Positions 1 through 13,400 of a DNA stretch of 64,000 nt are shown one piece after another; positions within the stretch are counted from its first letter, which is position 1; each line of letters begins with the position of its first letter. The DNA comes from Deinococcus aquiradiocola. Lineage in GTDB: Bacteria > Deinococcota > Deinococci > Deinococcales > Deinococcaceae. Below the pieces are notes generated by a model. That model saw only the letters and a list, made by a program, of their open reading frames with translations. It was not told the DNA's origin and did no database searches. The stretch covers positions 1 to 64,000 of the forward strand of contig NZ_BMOE01000009.1 in NCBI RefSeq assembly GCF_014646915.1, in the 5' to 3' direction. The translations under genes were made by a program, and so were the position numbers.

Positions 1-100
<100 letters not shown>

Positions 101-141
101 TAGGTCACGTCAGTTTCACCAGTTCAAACGCATGCGTTTTC

Positions 142-178
142 AGAGCTGCACATCGGTTTCCGGTGTGCAGCTCTTTTG
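142..178 (+). terminator. Intrinsic terminator of the 16S rRNA unit
   Basis: A 15-base-pair stem (142-156 with 160-174, one G-U pair, three-base loop TTT) is followed directly by TTTTG. It lies 44 bases after the 16S 3' end and before rel. It marks the rRNA transcript as ending here, without a 23S gene. Confidence 0.85.
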
Positions 179-213
179 TCGTGCATGGACTACTTTCATG
201 TGCAGCTTTCCTG

Positions 214-219
214 TATCCT
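214..219 (+). promoter_or_regulatory. Leaderless -10 box of rel (TATCCT)
   Basis: TATCCT sits six bases before the ATG at 226, and there is no Shine-Dalgarno sequence. Many genes in this window share this spacing, so transcription probably starts at the A of the start codon. No convincing -35 was seen. Confidence 0.55.
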
Positions 220-225
220 TTCCGG

Positions 226-2514
<2,289 letters not shown>

Positions 2515-2627
2515 ACAATCCCCGACGTCGCGCGGCCCGCTGAACGGCGAGGTCGCGCGTGCCGTTCAGCGCCACGCACCGCCCGGATCTTCGACAACTC
2601 TTGACCGAAAGGGACTACCATCTGAAG

Positions 2628-3500
2628 ATGACGGCCCCCACCGACCTCGTCCGCGTTCCCGTGGCCCCGGCCTTCACGCGCCGCGCCACCTGGCCCCTGC
2701 TGCGTGCCCTGGGGGCCGCCCTGCTCGTGCTGCTGGGCGTGCTGCTGGTGGTGCCGCCCCTGCTCGGCTACCCGCGCTACGAGGTGCGCGGCGGGACGCT
2801 CACCGTCCGCAGCCTCGCCACGCACCGCATCCTCCCGGCGAGCACGCCCGCGCAGCGCGTCACACTGCCGCCCCTCACGCGCGCCATGGGCACGCGCGCG
2901 GTCGGGCGGGACGGCACCGGGACGTGCGTGGGCCGCTTCCGTGACGCGTCCGGGCAGCGGTACGAGCTGTACACCGACTGCTCGGCGGACGCCCTGGTGT
3001 TCCGCGTGCCGGGCCGCCCGCTGCTCGCGGTCACGCCGGACGACCCGGCCGCGTTCCTCGCTGCCCTGCAGAACGGCGGGACCGGCACCTTCGGGACGCC
3101 CCGGCACGGCGTCCCGCCGGGCAGCTGGCTGGGCGCGCTGCCGCTGTTCGTGCTGGCCGCCCTGCTGCTGTGGCCATGGCCACCCCTGCAGTACCGCCTG
3201 ACGCCGGACGCGCTGGAGGTCCGCCGCCGCCTGGGCGTGGACCGCCTCCCGTACGCGGGCCTGAGCGTCCGGCCCGCCCGCAGCCGCCTCGGGGTGCGGC
3301 TCGTCGGGACGGGCCTGCCCGGCTACCACACCGGCCTGTACGCCACGGCCGACGGGCAGGTGATGGCGGTCGCCACCTCCACCCGCGCGCCCGGCCTGCT
3401 TCTCACGAGCGGGCACGCCACGTACTACCTGACGCCCGCCGACCCGCACGCCCTGACGGCCGAACTGCGCGCGCGGGGCGCTACACTCCTGAACGAGTGA
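2628..3500 (+). CDS. PH-domain-like membrane protein, function unknown
   Basis: A 290-residue protein with a hydrophobic segment at about residues 22-47, an extracytoplasmic-looking central part containing two cysteines, and a second membrane segment at about 165-190. A C-terminal portion of about 80 residues resembles bacterial PH domains ([13 protein letters not shown]). The ATG at 2628 is chosen over an upstream in-frame ATG because TACCAT lies exactly six bases before it. The stop overlaps the GTG start of the next gene by four bases (GTGA), so the two are probably co-transcribed. The specific role is unknown; the PH assignment is moderate. Confidence 0.75.
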   Translation: MTAPTDLVRVPVAPAFTRRATWPLLRALGAALLVLLGVLLVVPPLLGYPRYEVRGGTLTVRSLATHRILPASTPAQRVTLPPLTRAMGTRAVGRDGTGTCVGRFRDASGQRYELYTDCSADALVFRVPGRPLLAVTPDDPAAFLAALQNGGTGTFGTPRHGVPPGSWLGALPLFVLAALLLWPWPPLQYRLTPDALEVRRRLGVDRLPYAGLSVRPARSRLGVRLVGTGLPGYHTGLYATADGQVMAVATSTRAPGLLLTSGHATYYLTPADPHALTAELRARGATLLNE

Positions 3501-4489
3501 ACCCCTCCGTCCTGTACCTCCTGCCGGACCTCGGCGACCTGCTGCGCCTGCAGCCGCAGTACAACGCCGCCACCCTCGTCGAACTGACTCGCGCGCTGCC
3601 GCCCGGCCCGCCGCACGCGCCGCACGTGCTGTGGCTGACCGGCCCGGACCCCGACCACCCGGCCCGCGACGCCTTCGCGGCCGCCGGGACCGAAGTGAGC
3701 GACCTGAGCCCCGACTGGACCTGGGCGCACGCGGAACACGACGCCCTGAAGGGCTTCATGAAGCAGTACCCGCAGGGGCAGGAGCGACTGCGGCGCGCCG
3801 CGCACGCCGAACAGGATCTGCAGGCCCTGCTGGGCGGGCCGCTCACGCTGGAGTCCCTCACCTCGGCCCGCACGCAGGATGGGATACGCGCGTACCACGC
3901 GGCCCTGCAGGACGCGCTGGACGAGGGGCCCGGCACGCGCTGGCACGCCCGCCGCCTCGACACGCTCGCCCGCACCCTGCAGGACCGGACCGGCGTGGCG
4001 CTCGCGGCGCTCGACGACCTGCCGGACCTCCTCGACCGCCTTCCGCACGCCGCCCTGCCAGACCCGGCCACCTTCCAGCCCGGCGAGGCGTCCAGGCGGC
4101 GGGCACTGGCCGACCGCGCCCTGCTGCTGGACGAGCATGATGACCTCATGGCCCTGCTCGGCGCACTGGAACGCGAGCCGGGCGACCGCGTCACGCCCGC
4201 CGCCGAACTGCGGTACGCCGCCGCGAACATCCACCTCGCGGTCGGCGACCTGCCTGCCGCCCGCACCCACCTGGAGAGCGCCGCGCACGCCCTCACGGAC
4301 GAACGCAGCCTGCCGGGCCTGGTGCTCGCCCGCCTCGGACAGGTGCGCGACGCGCAGGGCGAACGCGACCTCGCCACCCGCACCTACCGCGCCGTGCTGG
4401 CCCTCACGTACGCCCCGCAGGCCGCCCGTGACGCCGCCCTCGCGGGACTGGACGCCCCCTTCACGCTCGACCTCACGCCCCGCCCCTGA
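3497..4489 (+). CDS. Uncharacterised protein with TPR-like C-terminus
   Basis: A 330-residue soluble protein starting with GTG at 3497, inside the stop codon of the PH-domain gene (GTGA overlap). I do not recognise a named family in the N-terminal half, which opens with an aliphatic strand (VLYLLPDL) and a hydrophobic VLWLTGPDP stretch. The last 90 residues are alanine-rich helices spaced like tetratricopeptide repeats ([18 protein letters not shown], then [17 protein letters not shown]), suggesting a protein-binding module. A TACACT box also lies nine bases before the GTG, so it may have its own promoter. Confidence 0.7.
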   Translation: MNPSVLYLLPDLGDLLRLQPQYNAATLVELTRALPPGPPHAPHVLWLTGPDPDHPARDAFAAAGTEVSDLSPDWTWAHAEHDALKGFMKQYPQGQERLRRAAHAEQDLQALLGGPLTLESLTSARTQDGIRAYHAALQDALDEGPGTRWHARRLDTLARTLQDRTGVALAALDDLPDLLDRLPHAALPDPATFQPGEASRRRALADRALLLDEHDDLMALLGALEREPGDRVTPAAELRYAAANIHLAVGDLPAARTHLESAAHALTDERSLPGLVLARLGQVRDAQGERDLATRTYRAVLALTYAPQAARDAALAGLDAPFTLDLTPRP

Positions 4490-4500
4490 ACGGCCCCCCG

Positions 4501-5217
4501 TCAGGCGCGCACGATCGGCCAGGCGTGCACGTCCAGCCGTTCCGAGTACAGCAGGTGCGGCTCGCCCTCCAGCCGCACGCCGATCTGCTCGGCCATGGTG
4601 TTCACGCCCAGGGTCGCCTCCGCCCCCTGCAGCGGCCACGGCCCGTGATGAATGTCGCCCCGGAACACGCGCCCCCGCCCGTCCGCGCTGAACAGCGCGT
4701 ACCGGCTGGTCAGCCAGTCCTCCAGTGACCCGGGCCGCGCCGTGAACACCTCGCCCACCGGGCGGTACGCGGCCCCGAACCGGGCGGGCGGCGCGCCCAC
4801 ATGCGTCCGGGCGCTCGCGTACGCGATCACGTCTCCCTCGCGGCGCGTCCACATGCGCGCGTCCATGTACGGCAGGTGAAAGAACGTCCGCGCGAGCCGC
4901 ACGCCGATCTTCTGCGCGGCGTCCAGACTGAAGAACCACACGCCCGGCACGCCGTTCACCGTCACGTACGTCCGCAGGTTCAGTTCCGGGAACGCGGACA
5001 GGCCCGGCACGTCGAAGGTGAACCTCGGGTGGATGCCTTCCATCCGGAACGGCACCACGCCCAGGTACGCCCTGCCGTCCCAGGTGTCGAGCGTCACGCC
5101 GTCCGGCAGGGCGCGCGCCACCACGTCCGCGTCCACTGCCCAGTGCATGAAGCACAGTTCCAGCCACCGCATCTGCAGTACCCACGGACGATCAGGGACA
5201 GGGAAGGAACGCGTCAT
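4501..5217 (-). CDS. DUF2071 (YqjF-like) family protein
   Basis: A 238-residue protein with the DUF2071 pattern: MRWLELCFMHWAVD near the start, then LPDGVTLDTWDGRAYLGVVPFRM, LNLRTYV and GVWFFSLDA, and a late MWTRREGDVIAY-type strand. The family is widespread and of unknown biochemical function. The start at 5217 is preceded seven bases upstream by TACACT with no ribosome binding site, so it is probably leaderless. It is convergent with the preceding TPR-like gene, 11 bases apart. Confidence 0.85.
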   Translation of the reverse strand: MTRSFPVPDRPWVLQMRWLELCFMHWAVDADVVARALPDGVTLDTWDGRAYLGVVPFRMEGIHPRFTFDVPGLSAFPELNLRTYVTVNGVPGVWFFSLDAAQKIGVRLARTFFHLPYMDARMWTRREGDVIAYASARTHVGAPPARFGAAYRPVGEVFTARPGSLEDWLTSRYALFSADGRGRVFRGDIHHGPWPLQGAEATLGVNTMAEQIGVRLEGEPHLLYSERLDVHAWPIVRA

Positions 5218-5257
5218 GGCCGCCAGTGTACCCGCCCGCGCCCAGGTGAGCGGTAAC

Positions 5258-5283
5258 AAAAACCCCCCACACGTGGTGGGGGG
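5258..5283 (-). terminator. Terminator of the rplM-rpsI operon
   Basis: Read on the minus strand, an eight-base-pair stem (CCCCCCAC with GTGGGGGG, five-base loop) is followed by TTTTTGTT. It lies just after the rpsI stop. Confidence 0.9.
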
Positions 5284-5304
5284 TTCGGGGAACGCGTGCC
5301 GGGT

Positions 5305-5697
5305 TCAGCGCTTGCTGAACTGAGGCGCGCGGCGCGCCTTCTTGAGGCCGAACTTCTTGCGTTCGACTTCGCGGGGGTCGCGGGTCAGCAGGCCCTTGGG
5401 CTTCATCTGCACGCGGTAGTCGGGGTTGACCTTCAGCAGCGCGCGGGCGATGCCGAGCTTGATCGCGTCGGCCTGACCGGTCGGGCCACCGCCGACGACC
5501 GTGATCACGGCGTCGTAACGGCCGGCCGTGCCGGTCTCACGGAAGGCGGCGAGCGCCTGAACCGCACGGAACACGCCACGGAAGTAGCTCTGGAATTCCT
5601 TGCCGTTCACGACGATCTTGCCTTCGCCAGGGCGCAGGAAGACGCGCGCCACGGCGGTCTTGCGGCGGCCGGTGCCGTAGTACTGTTCCATGGCCAT
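5305..5697 (-). CDS. rpsI: 30S ribosomal protein S9
   Basis: Small-subunit ribosomal protein uS9. The 130-residue sequence has the family signature [20 protein letters not shown], an early [14 protein letters not shown] and the basic C-terminal tail ending in QFSKR, which in ribosome structures reaches the P-site tRNA. Its ATG overlaps the rplM stop by one base (TAATG). MAMEQYY offers a second possible start two codons later. It is in the usual L13-S9 pair, ending at an intrinsic terminator. Confidence 0.97.
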   Translation of the reverse strand: MAMEQYYGTGRRKTAVARVFLRPGEGKIVVNGKEFQSYFRGVFRAVQALAAFRETGTAGRYDAVITVVGGGPTGQADAIKLGIARALLKVNPDYRVQMKPKGLLTRDPREVERKKFGLKKARRAPQFSKR

Positions 5698-6128
5698 TAT
5701 TTGATCTCCAGTGCTTTGGGAGCCTGAGCGGTGTGGGGGTGCTGCGTGCCGGGGTAGACCTTCAGACGGGTGTGCAGTGCACGGCCCAGACGGCCCTTCG
5801 GCAGCATGCCGAACACGGCGTGCTCGATGACGCGCTCCGGGTGCTTGTCCAGCGCCACGCGGGCGGTCTCCTTCTTCAGGCCACCCTGGTAGCCGGTGTA
5901 GCGGGTGTACACCTTCTGGTCCAGCTTCTTGCCGGTCAGGGCGACCTTCTCGGCGTTGATGACGACCACGAAGTCACCCATGGCGATGTTCGGGGTGAAG
6001 TCAGGACGGTGCTTGCCACGGATGTGCGAAGCGACGACGGTGGCGAGGCGGCCGAGCGGAACGCCCGCCGCGTCTACCACGACCCAGGTCTGGTCCTGGG
6101 GGTCAATAACAGGGGTGTAGGTTTTCAC
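5697..6128 (-). CDS. rplM: 50S ribosomal protein L13
   Basis: Large-subunit ribosomal protein uL13, 143 residues. VKTYTP at the start, [21 protein letters not shown] and the [11 protein letters not shown] signature identify it. The GTG at 6128 is chosen because GGAG lies eight bases upstream and because the family starts at this point; the frame stays open further upstream but runs through non-coding leader. A promoter-like pair sits about 130 bases upstream, leaving an untranslated leader of roughly 120 bases that could hold ribosomal-protein feedback control. Confidence 0.97.
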   Translation of the reverse strand: MKTYTPVIDPQDQTWVVVDAAGVPLGRLATVVASHIRGKHRPDFTPNIAMGDFVVVINAEKVALTGKKLDQKVYTRYTGYQGGLKKETARVALDKHPERVIEHAVFGMLPKGRLGRALHTRLKVYPGTQHPHTAQAPKALEIK

Positions 6129-6255
6129 CGTAGTACTCCAATACTTTGGGGGATTTGGTCTGTTGCCCGCCGTCGCGACTTGGGGGAAGGTGCGGCGCGT
6201 GCCCCGGAAACCACCCGGCTGTCCCGGTCCTACCAGACACAAGACACTAAAAGCA

Positions 6256-6285
6256 AGTGTAGCAGAACACGGCCCCGAACGGCAA
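6256..6285 (-). promoter_or_regulatory. Candidate promoter of rplM-rpsI
   Basis: On the minus strand TTGCCG (6280-6285) and TACACT (6256-6261) are separated by 18 bases. The start site would lie near 6249, giving an rplM leader of about 120 bases. Confidence 0.5.
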
Positions 6286-6401
6286 CAACGCCGCCCCGCA
6301 CGCCCCACCCAGGCGCACTTCCCGCAGATCCAGCGTTTCACCCGCCCGCCCGGACGGCGTCCTGCAAACCCCACATTCCACGCCGCGCCGTACCCTGAAG
6401 C

Positions 6402-6959
6402 ATGCCTCACGTTCACGCCATCGGCTTCGACGACACGCCCTTCCCGCAGGACCACCGGGGCGACGTGCGCGTGATCGGCACCGTGTACGCCCGCCACGCC
6501 CTGCACGCCGTCCTGAGCGGCAAGGTCAGACGCGACGGCCGCAACAGCACCGACGAACTCACCCGCCTCACCCTCCTCGCCGGCACGCACCTGCAGCTCG
6601 TGCTGCTGCAGGGCATCGCCGTCGCGGGCTTCAACGTCATTGACATCCACCGCCTGCACCGCCAGACGGGCCTGCCGGTCCTCGTCGTGGCCCGCAGACG
6701 CCCGGACCTCCACCGCATCGAGGCCGCCCTGCTCGGCCGGGTGCCGGGCGGACGGCAGAAGTGGAAGCTGATCCAGGCGGCAGGCGAGATGGAACCGTGC
6801 GGCGGCGTGTACGTCCAGCGCGCCGGACTGACCCCCGAAGAAGCCGGGGCCGCCCTGACGGCACTCACGGTCGAAGGCCGCCTGCCGGAACCGCTGCGCG
6901 CCGCCCACCTCGTCGCGGGCGGCATCACCAGAGGACACAGCGCGGGACAGCGGGCCTAG
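6402..6959 (+). CDS. DUF99 family protein (endonuclease V-like fold)
   Basis: A 185-residue protein with the DUF99/UPF0215 hallmark IGFDDTPF near the N-terminus, then [35 protein letters not shown] and VARRRPD. The family is related by fold to endonuclease V and is suspected to act on nucleic acids; the acidic pair in GFDD is the likely metal-binding site (inference). TACCCT lies five bases upstream of the ATG without a Shine-Dalgarno sequence. It runs divergently from rplM. Confidence 0.85.
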   Translation: MPHVHAIGFDDTPFPQDHRGDVRVIGTVYARHALHAVLSGKVRRDGRNSTDELTRLTLLAGTHLQLVLLQGIAVAGFNVIDIHRLHRQTGLPVLVVARRRPDLHRIEAALLGRVPGGRQKWKLIQAAGEMEPCGGVYVQRAGLTPEEAGAALTALTVEGRLPEPLRAAHLVAGGITRGHSAGQRA

Positions 6960-7266
6960 AGGGTCGGGGTTCAGCGTGCCCCGGGGAGATCCAGATGCCC
7001 CAGACCGCCAGCTGTTCATCCGAGATGCCTGCCTGATCGTGAGCGGCCCAGAAGTCCGGCAGCATCGCCCGTGATTGCTGCCGAGCAAAGGCCACCACCC
7101 GGTCACCCTCGCGCCACGACTCACCGGACAGGTCGTCCCCGCGCTGCAGCCAGTCGGCGCGCCGCCCGTATGCGGGAATCACGATCCACACCAGCGGGCG
7201 CGCGATCTGAACTTCCTCGGCAGACTGGGCGGACCCCAGAGTGCCAGACGAAAGGAGCCGCTTCAC
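6925..7266 (-). CDS. Hypothetical protein, possibly real
   Basis: A 113-residue frame with a GTG start at 7266 and a protein-like body ([19 protein letters not shown], then [29 protein letters not shown]). I recognise no family. It starts exactly where a dispersed repeat ends, and that repeat separates it from the stop of the acetyltransferase gene. CAATCT in the repeat, seven bases before the GTG, could be a -10 box. Its last 35 bases overlap the 3' end of the DUF99 gene tail to tail. It may be a degraded remnant. Confidence 0.4.
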   Translation of the reverse strand: MKRLLSSGTLGSAQSAEEVQIARPLVWIVIPAYGRRADWLQRGDDLSGESWREGDRVVAFARQQSRAMLPDFWAAHDQAGISDEQLAVWGIWISPGHAEPRPSRPAVPRCVLW

Positions 7267-7350
7267 TGAGCCCAGATTGAGCTCACCTGCTGGCGTTCAG
7301 CCGGGCGGAACGCGAAGCCGCCGCCCGGCCGCGAGCACCGTACCGTATCA
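7267..7350. repeat. Dispersed inverted-terminal repeat, copy 1
   Basis: About 84 bases ending in ACCGTATCA. A core of about 47 bases (7292-7339) is nearly identical to copy 4 at 34636-34682, with one extra base. The terminal TCA (7348-7350) is, on the minus strand, the TGA stop codon of the acetyltransferase gene, and the other end abuts the start of the next hypothetical gene. Confidence 0.8.
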
Positions 7351-7839
7351 GCTGCCCCGCTCCGGGTGCGGCTGGCGGGTGTTCGCCTCCCCGAAATCGA
7401 TCTCGAAGAACCGGAACCCCTCCTGCACCTCCTCGCCCGGCGTGTACCCCATCGCCACGTAGGCGGGTGTGGCTTCACGCAGGTTGGCGTACCAGAAGAC
7501 GTACCGCAGTCCCCTCGTGCCCGCCCAGGCTTCGGCGGCCCGCATGAGGGTGCGCCCGACGCCACGGCGCCGGACCGTGGGCGCGGTGTAGAGGTCGTGC
7601 AGCTTGGCGGTCCGGTGCGTGTCGCCGCTGCGCAGGTGCGGCCCGAACTCCTGCAGCGCTGAGTACCCCAGCAGGCGCGGCCCTTCAAAGGCGCCCAGCA
7701 GGCCCCAGTCGGGACGCCCACAGAACGCCGCGAACCGTTCCGGCAGGGCCGCCTCGTCCTTCACGAAGCCCATGTCGAGCAGCATCGGGCACGCCTGATC
7801 GGCGTCGGCGGGCGTCAGGGGGCGGACGTGGACGGTCAC
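7348..7839 (-). CDS. GNAT family N-acetyltransferase
   Basis: A 163-residue acetyltransferase; the substrate is not predictable. Acetyl-CoA-binding motif A is clear (RRRGVGRTLMRAAEAWA), preceded by LHDLYTAPTV and followed by the usual YVAMGYTP near the C-terminus. The GTG start at 7839 overlaps the aroQ stop by four bases (GTGA), so it is the last gene of the aro operon. Its TGA stop coincides with the first bases of a dispersed repeat. Confidence 0.85.
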   Translation of the reverse strand: MTVHVRPLTPADADQACPMLLDMGFVKDEAALPERFAAFCGRPDWGLLGAFEGPRLLGYSALQEFGPHLRSGDTHRTAKLHDLYTAPTVRRRGVGRTLMRAAEAWAGTRGLRYVFWYANLREATPAYVAMGYTPGEEVQEGFRFFEIDFGEANTRQPHPERGS

Positions 7840-8267
7840 GCCTGCAGGTCGTTCAGGTACTCCATGGCGAAGCGGTATCCGGCCCAGCCGAGACCGGAGA
7901 TCTTGCCTCTGCACACGGCGGCCGTGACGGACCTGTGCCGGAATTCCTCGCGGGCGTCCACGTTGCTGATGTGGACTTCCACGACGGGGAGCGTCTGTCC
8001 GGCCACAGCGTCCCGCAGGGCGTAACTGTAGTGCGTCAGGGCGCCGGGGTTCATGACGATGCCGGTGAAGCCCTGCCCTTCGGCCTGCTGCACCCATTCG
8101 AGGAGCTGCCCCTCGAAGTTGCTCTGGTGACAGGTGACGCTCAGGCCGAGCTCCGCGCCCCACTCCTCACACTGGCGTTCCAGGTCTTCGAGGGTGCCGC
8201 TGCCGTAGATGCCGGGTTCGCGTTTGCCGAGCAGGTTGAGGTTGGGGCCGTTCAGGATCAGGAGCAT
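7836..8267 (-). CDS. aroQ: 3-dehydroquinate dehydratase, type II
   Basis: Third step of the shikimate pathway: trans-dehydration of 3-dehydroquinate to 3-dehydroshikimate, in a dodecameric cytoplasmic enzyme. The 143 residues carry NGPNLNLLGKREPGIYG with the active-site tyrosine, HQSNFEGQLLEWV, MNPGALTHYSYALRDA and VEVHISNVDAREEFRH. It starts with SD-like GAGG ten bases upstream, 46 bases after the aroB stop. Confidence 0.96.
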   Translation of the reverse strand: MLLILNGPNLNLLGKREPGIYGSGTLEDLERQCEEWGAELGLSVTCHQSNFEGQLLEWVQQAEGQGFTGIVMNPGALTHYSYALRDAVAGQTLPVVEVHISNVDAREEFRHRSVTAAVCRGKISGLGWAGYRFAMEYLNDLQA

Positions 8268-8313
8268 GCGGGACCTCGGCGGGAGTGTCGGGGGAGCGGC
8301 GGGTGGGCGCGGT

Positions 8314-9369
8314 TCAGGCGTGTGCGGGCGTCACTTCGGCCTGCCACGTCCCGAAGACGCGGCGGAGCGTGTCGTCCGGGACGCGCGTCAGGTAGGGCCG
8401 GGCGAGGTCGTGCAGCAGCACGAAGCGCACGCCGTGACTGTCGGCCTTCTTGTCGCGCGCCATGTAGGCGTTCAGGTCGTCGAAGTTCAGGTGGGGGAGG
8501 GCGCGCGGCTGCTGCCACGCCAGGAACGCGCGGGTGTGCGGCGTGAGGTCCGTGCCGCCGAGTTCGCGGGACAGCAGGGCCGCGTAATGCATGCCGTACC
8601 CGACGGCGTCGCCGTGCGAGATGCCGTGCTGCGTGACGGCCTCGATGGCGTGCGCGAGCGTGTGCCCGAAGTTCAGGTACGCGCGTTCGCCCTGCTCGGT
8701 CAGGTCGCGCGTGACGACGCCCGCCTTGACGGCGATGGCGTCCGAGAGCGTCTGCGTGAAGGTCGAGTGCGCCGCGTGGAAGTCCGGGGACAGCACCCGG
8801 CCGAGCAGGGTGGGGTCCGAGATCAGGCCGTGCTTGAACGCCTCGGCGGCCCCCTCGCGGAACACGGCGGGCGGCAGGGTGAGCAGCACGGTGGGGTCGC
8901 ACCACACGGCGCTCGGCGGCCAGAACGCCCCGACGAGGTTCTTGCCTTCCGGCAGGTTCACGCCAGTCTTGCCGCCCACTGCGGCGTCCACCATGCCGAG
9001 CAGCGTGGTGGGCGCACTGTAGTACGCCACGCCGCGCAGGTACGTGGCGGCCGCGAAGCCCGCGAGGTCCGTGGTCGCGCCGCCGCCCAGCCCGATCACG
9101 GCCGAGTCGCGCGGCAGGTTCGCGGCCGCGAGGCGCGACAGGACGCCGCTCAGCACGTCCAGCGTCTTGCAGGCGTCCCCGGCGGGCACCGTGACGGTCA
9201 CCTCCGGGGTCAGGGCGGCCCGTGCGCGCGTGACGGCCGCGTCCGGCAGGCCCGCGTCCACGATCAGCGCGGTCCGGGTGTGAGGGACGCGCGCCGCGTC
9301 GAGCGCGCCGTCCTGCACCGTCACCGTGTACGGCACCTGCCCGCCCACCTCAATCCGTGGCACGTTCAC
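8314..9369 (-). CDS. aroB: 3-dehydroquinate synthase
   Basis: Converts DAHP to 3-dehydroquinate using NAD and a divalent metal. The 351-residue protein shows [40 protein letters not shown], the GAAEAFKHG segment with metal-ligand glutamate, [11 protein letters not shown] and HGDAVGYGM. Its start lies 20 bases inside the 3' end of aroK in another frame, so the two are translationally linked. Confidence 0.97.
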   Translation of the reverse strand: MNVPRIEVGGQVPYTVTVQDGALDAARVPHTRTALIVDAGLPDAAVTRARAALTPEVTVTVPAGDACKTLDVLSGVLSRLAAANLPRDSAVIGLGGGATTDLAGFAAATYLRGVAYYSAPTTLLGMVDAAVGGKTGVNLPEGKNLVGAFWPPSAVWCDPTVLLTLPPAVFREGAAEAFKHGLISDPTLLGRVLSPDFHAAHSTFTQTLSDAIAVKAGVVTRDLTEQGERAYLNFGHTLAHAIEAVTQHGISHGDAVGYGMHYAALLSRELGGTDLTPHTRAFLAWQQPRALPHLNFDDLNAYMARDKKADSHGVRFVLLHDLARPYLTRVPDDTLRRVFGTWQAEVTPAHA

Positions 9370-9955
9370 CCTCCGCCGGACCGTCCGTCACGCCCGCGAA
9401 CGCGCCCTCGTACACGGCCTCCTGGTAATTCCAGAGGCGTTCGATGATCTCTTCCACGATCTCCTCGGAGGGGCGGCCGTCGCTGTTGACGTGAATGGTG
9501 CCCTGCCGGTACGCGTTCTCGCGTTCATTCATGAGCGCCTCGATGCGGCCCAGCGGGTCCGGCGTGTGCAGCAGCGGCCGGTCAGAATTCCGGGTGCGTG
9601 CCAGAATCGTCTCCGGCGTCGCCCACAGCACCACCACCGGCCCGCGCGACAGCAGCACCCGGCGGTTCTCCTCGTGCACGAACGTCCCGCCGCCCAGCGA
9701 CACGACCGCGTAGTCGAGGCGCGTCACGCGCTGCACCACCTCGCCCTCGCACGCCCGGAAGTACCCCTCGCCCTCGTGCGCGAACACCTCCGGGATGCTC
9801 TTCCCGACCACCCGCGTGATGAGCTTGTCGGTGTCCACGAAGTGCAGGGCCAGCGCGCGCGACAGTTCCCACCCGATGCGGCTCTTCCCGGTCCCCATGA
9901 AGCCCGCCAGTGCCACCCACGACACGGGCCGTTCAATGAGTCCGGAAGCATTCAT
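9350..9955 (-). CDS. aroK: Shikimate kinase
   Basis: ATP-dependent 3-phosphorylation of shikimate. [11 protein letters not shown] is the P-loop, FVDTDKLI the shikimate-binding DXD-like strand, and SLGGGTFV the later glycine-rich motif. From the ATG at 9955 the protein has 201 residues, close to family size. That start is preferred because TAGACT lies seven bases upstream. A GTG at 10081, two bases after the aroC stop, would add 42 alanine-rich residues with no family match and cannot be excluded. Confidence 0.93.
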   Translation of the reverse strand: MNASGLIERPVSWVALAGFMGTGKSRIGWELSRALALHFVDTDKLITRVVGKSIPEVFAHEGEGYFRACEGEVVQRVTRLDYAVVSLGGGTFVHEENRRVLLSRGPVVVLWATPETILARTRNSDRPLLHTPDPLGRIEALMNERENAYRQGTIHVNSDGRPSEEIVEEIIERLWNYQEAVYEGAFAGVTDGPAEGERATD

Positions 9956-10083
9956 AGCGAGCAGTCTAGACGATGACCCCGCCCCCAAATGCGAATCTGT
10001 GAAGGAAGCCGGAGCGGCAGCGGCGTCCGCGGACTCCGCCAGCGCCTCCGCCAACCCCAGCTCCAGCGCGTCCGGCCGCACGC

Positions 10084-11232
<1,149 letters not shown>

Positions 11233-11303
11233 ACCGCGATGCTAGCAGGGCCGCCCACCGCGCGCCGCGGGCCTGAATAGAGGGGAACGACCCCCAGACG
11301 AAC

Positions 11304-11333
11304 GGGTGGGGGCAGCCCGCGCCGCCCCCACCC
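11304..11333. terminator. GC hairpin between pilQ and aroC
   Basis: A perfect ten-base-pair inverted repeat (11304-11313 with 11324-11333, ten-base loop) lies just after the pilQ stop. There is no T-run, so it is only a probable terminator or mRNA-stabilising hairpin. Confidence 0.5.
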
Positions 11334-11354
11334 GACCGGTCCCGCGAACGGCGC

Positions 11355-13397
11355 TTACTGCACCACGGTGCCGGTGATCACCACGAGCAGCTGCGAGCGG
11401 TCGTTGGTGCTGCTCTGCTTGCCGAACAGCGAGCCGATCACGGGAATGCTCGACAGGAACGGCAGGCCGGTGGTGGTCGTCGTCTGGTTGGTGCCGAGCA
11501 GGCCGCTGAGCAGCACCGTCTCGCCGGACTTGAAGGTGATGGTCGTCTGCGCCTCGCTGTTCGAGAAGTCCAGCAGGTTCGGCAGGGTACTGCCGGTGAT
11601 GGCCGTCTTGGGCTGGTTGACCACGCCCTTCACGCGCACCGTGATGCTGCCGTCGGGCGCCACCTGCGGGTTGTAGAAATCGATCGTGACGCCGTAATCG
11701 ATCTGCCGCTGAATGGCCGGAACGTTGGCCGCCTGGGAGGGAATGTTCAGCTCCAGACGCCCACCGCTCTGCAGGTGGGCCGCCGCACCGCTCGACGCGT
11801 TCTGGCTGTCGGTGCTGTTGTTCAGGGAACGCTGACCGCTCTGCATGGTCACCGTGCCGTCGTACACGCGCTTCGTCATGCCCTGCTGCTCGAGGGCGTT
11901 GAGGGTGGCGCCCAGGTTGAAGCCCACCAGCGACTGCGTCGGGTCGAAGATGGCCTTCACGCCGCTGCTCGCCACGTTCACGATGAAGTTCCCGAAGCCC
12001 GCCTTCCAGTCCACGCCCAGGCTGCGCGACGCCGACTCGGTGATCTCCTGAATGCGGACCTGGACGTTCACCTGCGGGACGCGCACGTCGAGGCTCGGGA
12101 TGATCTGCGCGATCTGATCCACCTGCGCCTGCGTGCCGCGCACGATGATGGTGTTCGTGCGCTTGTCCGCGATGATGGTCGCCTGAGGCGTGCTGGCCTG
12201 CGTGGACGCCGTGCCCGACGCGGTGCCTGTGGCCGTGCTCCCGGTGGTGCCGGGCACCTGGATCACGGTCGTCCCGTCCGCCTGCGTGACCGGCGCGCCG
12301 CCACTCACCAGACCGGTGGTCGTGCCGAGCGTGCGTTGCAGCGTGCCGTCCAGCACCGTCTTGAGTTCCTCGGCGCTCGCGTTCGTGAGCGCGAAGACCT
12401 TCTGCACGATGGTCGGCCCGTTCACCGTCACGACCGGCGTGGGCTTGTCCACGCTGCCGAGCAGGTTCAGGGCCGCGTCCAGCTGGTTCTGCGCGCCCGT
12501 GATCACGAGCTGCCCCGTCTGCCCGACCGCCGTGACCTTCAGGTTCGGGTACTGCGCGGCGAGCAGCGCCACGATGTCCGCCTGCTGGCCCTTCACGGGG
12601 TACACGCGCTGCACGGTCTGGCTGCCGTCCCCGCCGCCCGTGGCGGCCGTCGCGACCTGCTGGTCGAGCTGCGACGCGAGGCGCTGCACGTCCGCCACCT
12701 CACGGTTCGTGCCGCGCACGATCAGCGCGTTCGTGCGTGCGTCCGCCACGATGCGCAGCGTCGGCGAGTCGATCTTCACGTCCGACAGGGTGCGCGTCAC
12801 ACCGGTCGTGTTGCCCTGCGCGTCCTTCTGCGGCGTCTCGGTGTACGTGGGCGTCCCGAAGAACAGCTTCACCTGATTCACGGCGTCCACCGCGTTCGCG
12901 TTCTTCAGGGCGATGACGCGCTGGATGGGGTTCGCGCTGATCCGCAGCACCTGCGTCGGACCGACCTGCACCACCTCGTAACTCAGGCCGTAGATGTCCA
13001 TCAGCAGCGGCCACACCTGATTGAAGGGCGTGTTCCGGAAGTTGTACACCACCGGTTTCGTCGTGGCGGTCGGCGTGGTGGCCGTGCCGGTCCCGGCGGT
13101 GGTGGCGGGCGCGGTGGCGGTGCTCGCGCTCGACGCGGCACTCAGGCCGTCCACGTCCGTGTCGAAGATCACGTCGTAGCCCGCCGACTTGGCGACCGCC
13201 GCCAGCAGCGACGAGAGCGGACCGCTGTACGTGCCGATCTCCAGGCTGACGTTCGCGGCCGCGAGGCGCGGATCGGCACTCTGCGTGCTGCTGGCCGTGC
13301 TGGTCGTGGGGGCGGGGGTGGACTGGGCGAGCGCACCGGGTACGCTGGCCAGACCGAGCGAGGCGGTCATCAGGAGGGTCAGGCTACGGTTCTTCAT
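11355..13397 (-). CDS. pilQ: Type IV pilus secretin PilQ
   Basis: Outer-membrane secretin through which type IV pili, and DNA during transformation in the Deinococcus-Thermus group, cross the envelope. The 680-residue protein has a signal peptide (residues 1-24, cleaved after ALA), N-terminal modules with a low-complexity Thr/Ala linker around 90-118, repeated secretin N-domains (TNALIVRGTNREVADVQRLASQLD and TNTIIVRGTQAQVDQI) and a C-terminal secretin domain (VNVQVRIQEITESASRSLGVDW, later SGETVLLSGLL and PVIGSLFG). Last gene of pilM-N-O-W-Q, three bases after the previous stop. Confidence 0.94.
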   Translation of the reverse strand: MKNRSLTLLMTASLGLASVPGALAQSTPAPTTSTASSTQSADPRLAAANVSLEIGTYSGPLSSLLAAVAKSAGYDVIFDTDVDGLSAASSASTATAPATTAGTGTATTPTATTKPVVYNFRNTPFNQVWPLLMDIYGLSYEVVQVGPTQVLRISANPIQRVIALKNANAVDAVNQVKLFFGTPTYTETPQKDAQGNTTGVTRTLSDVKIDSPTLRIVADARTNALIVRGTNREVADVQRLASQLDQQVATAATGGGDGSQTVQRVYPVKGQQADIVALLAAQYPNLKVTAVGQTGQLVITGAQNQLDAALNLLGSVDKPTPVVTVNGPTIVQKVFALTNASAEELKTVLDGTLQRTLGTTTGLVSGGAPVTQADGTTVIQVPGTTGSTATGTASGTASTQASTPQATIIADKRTNTIIVRGTQAQVDQIAQIIPSLDVRVPQVNVQVRIQEITESASRSLGVDWKAGFGNFIVNVASSGVKAIFDPTQSLVGFNLGATLNALEQQGMTKRVYDGTVTMQSGQRSLNNSTDSQNASSGAAAHLQSGGRLELNIPSQAANVPAIQRQIDYGVTIDFYNPQVAPDGSITVRVKGVVNQPKTAITGSTLPNLLDFSNSEAQTTITFKSGETVLLSGLLGTNQTTTTTGLPFLSSIPVIGSLFGKQSSTNDRSQLLVVITGTVVQ

Positions 13398-13400
13398 GGC

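Noticed and set aside
6129..7124. N-terminal extension of rplM by about 330 residues
   Set aside because: It crosses the promoter region and the DUF99 gene; L13 proteins start at VKTYTP, where an SD is present.
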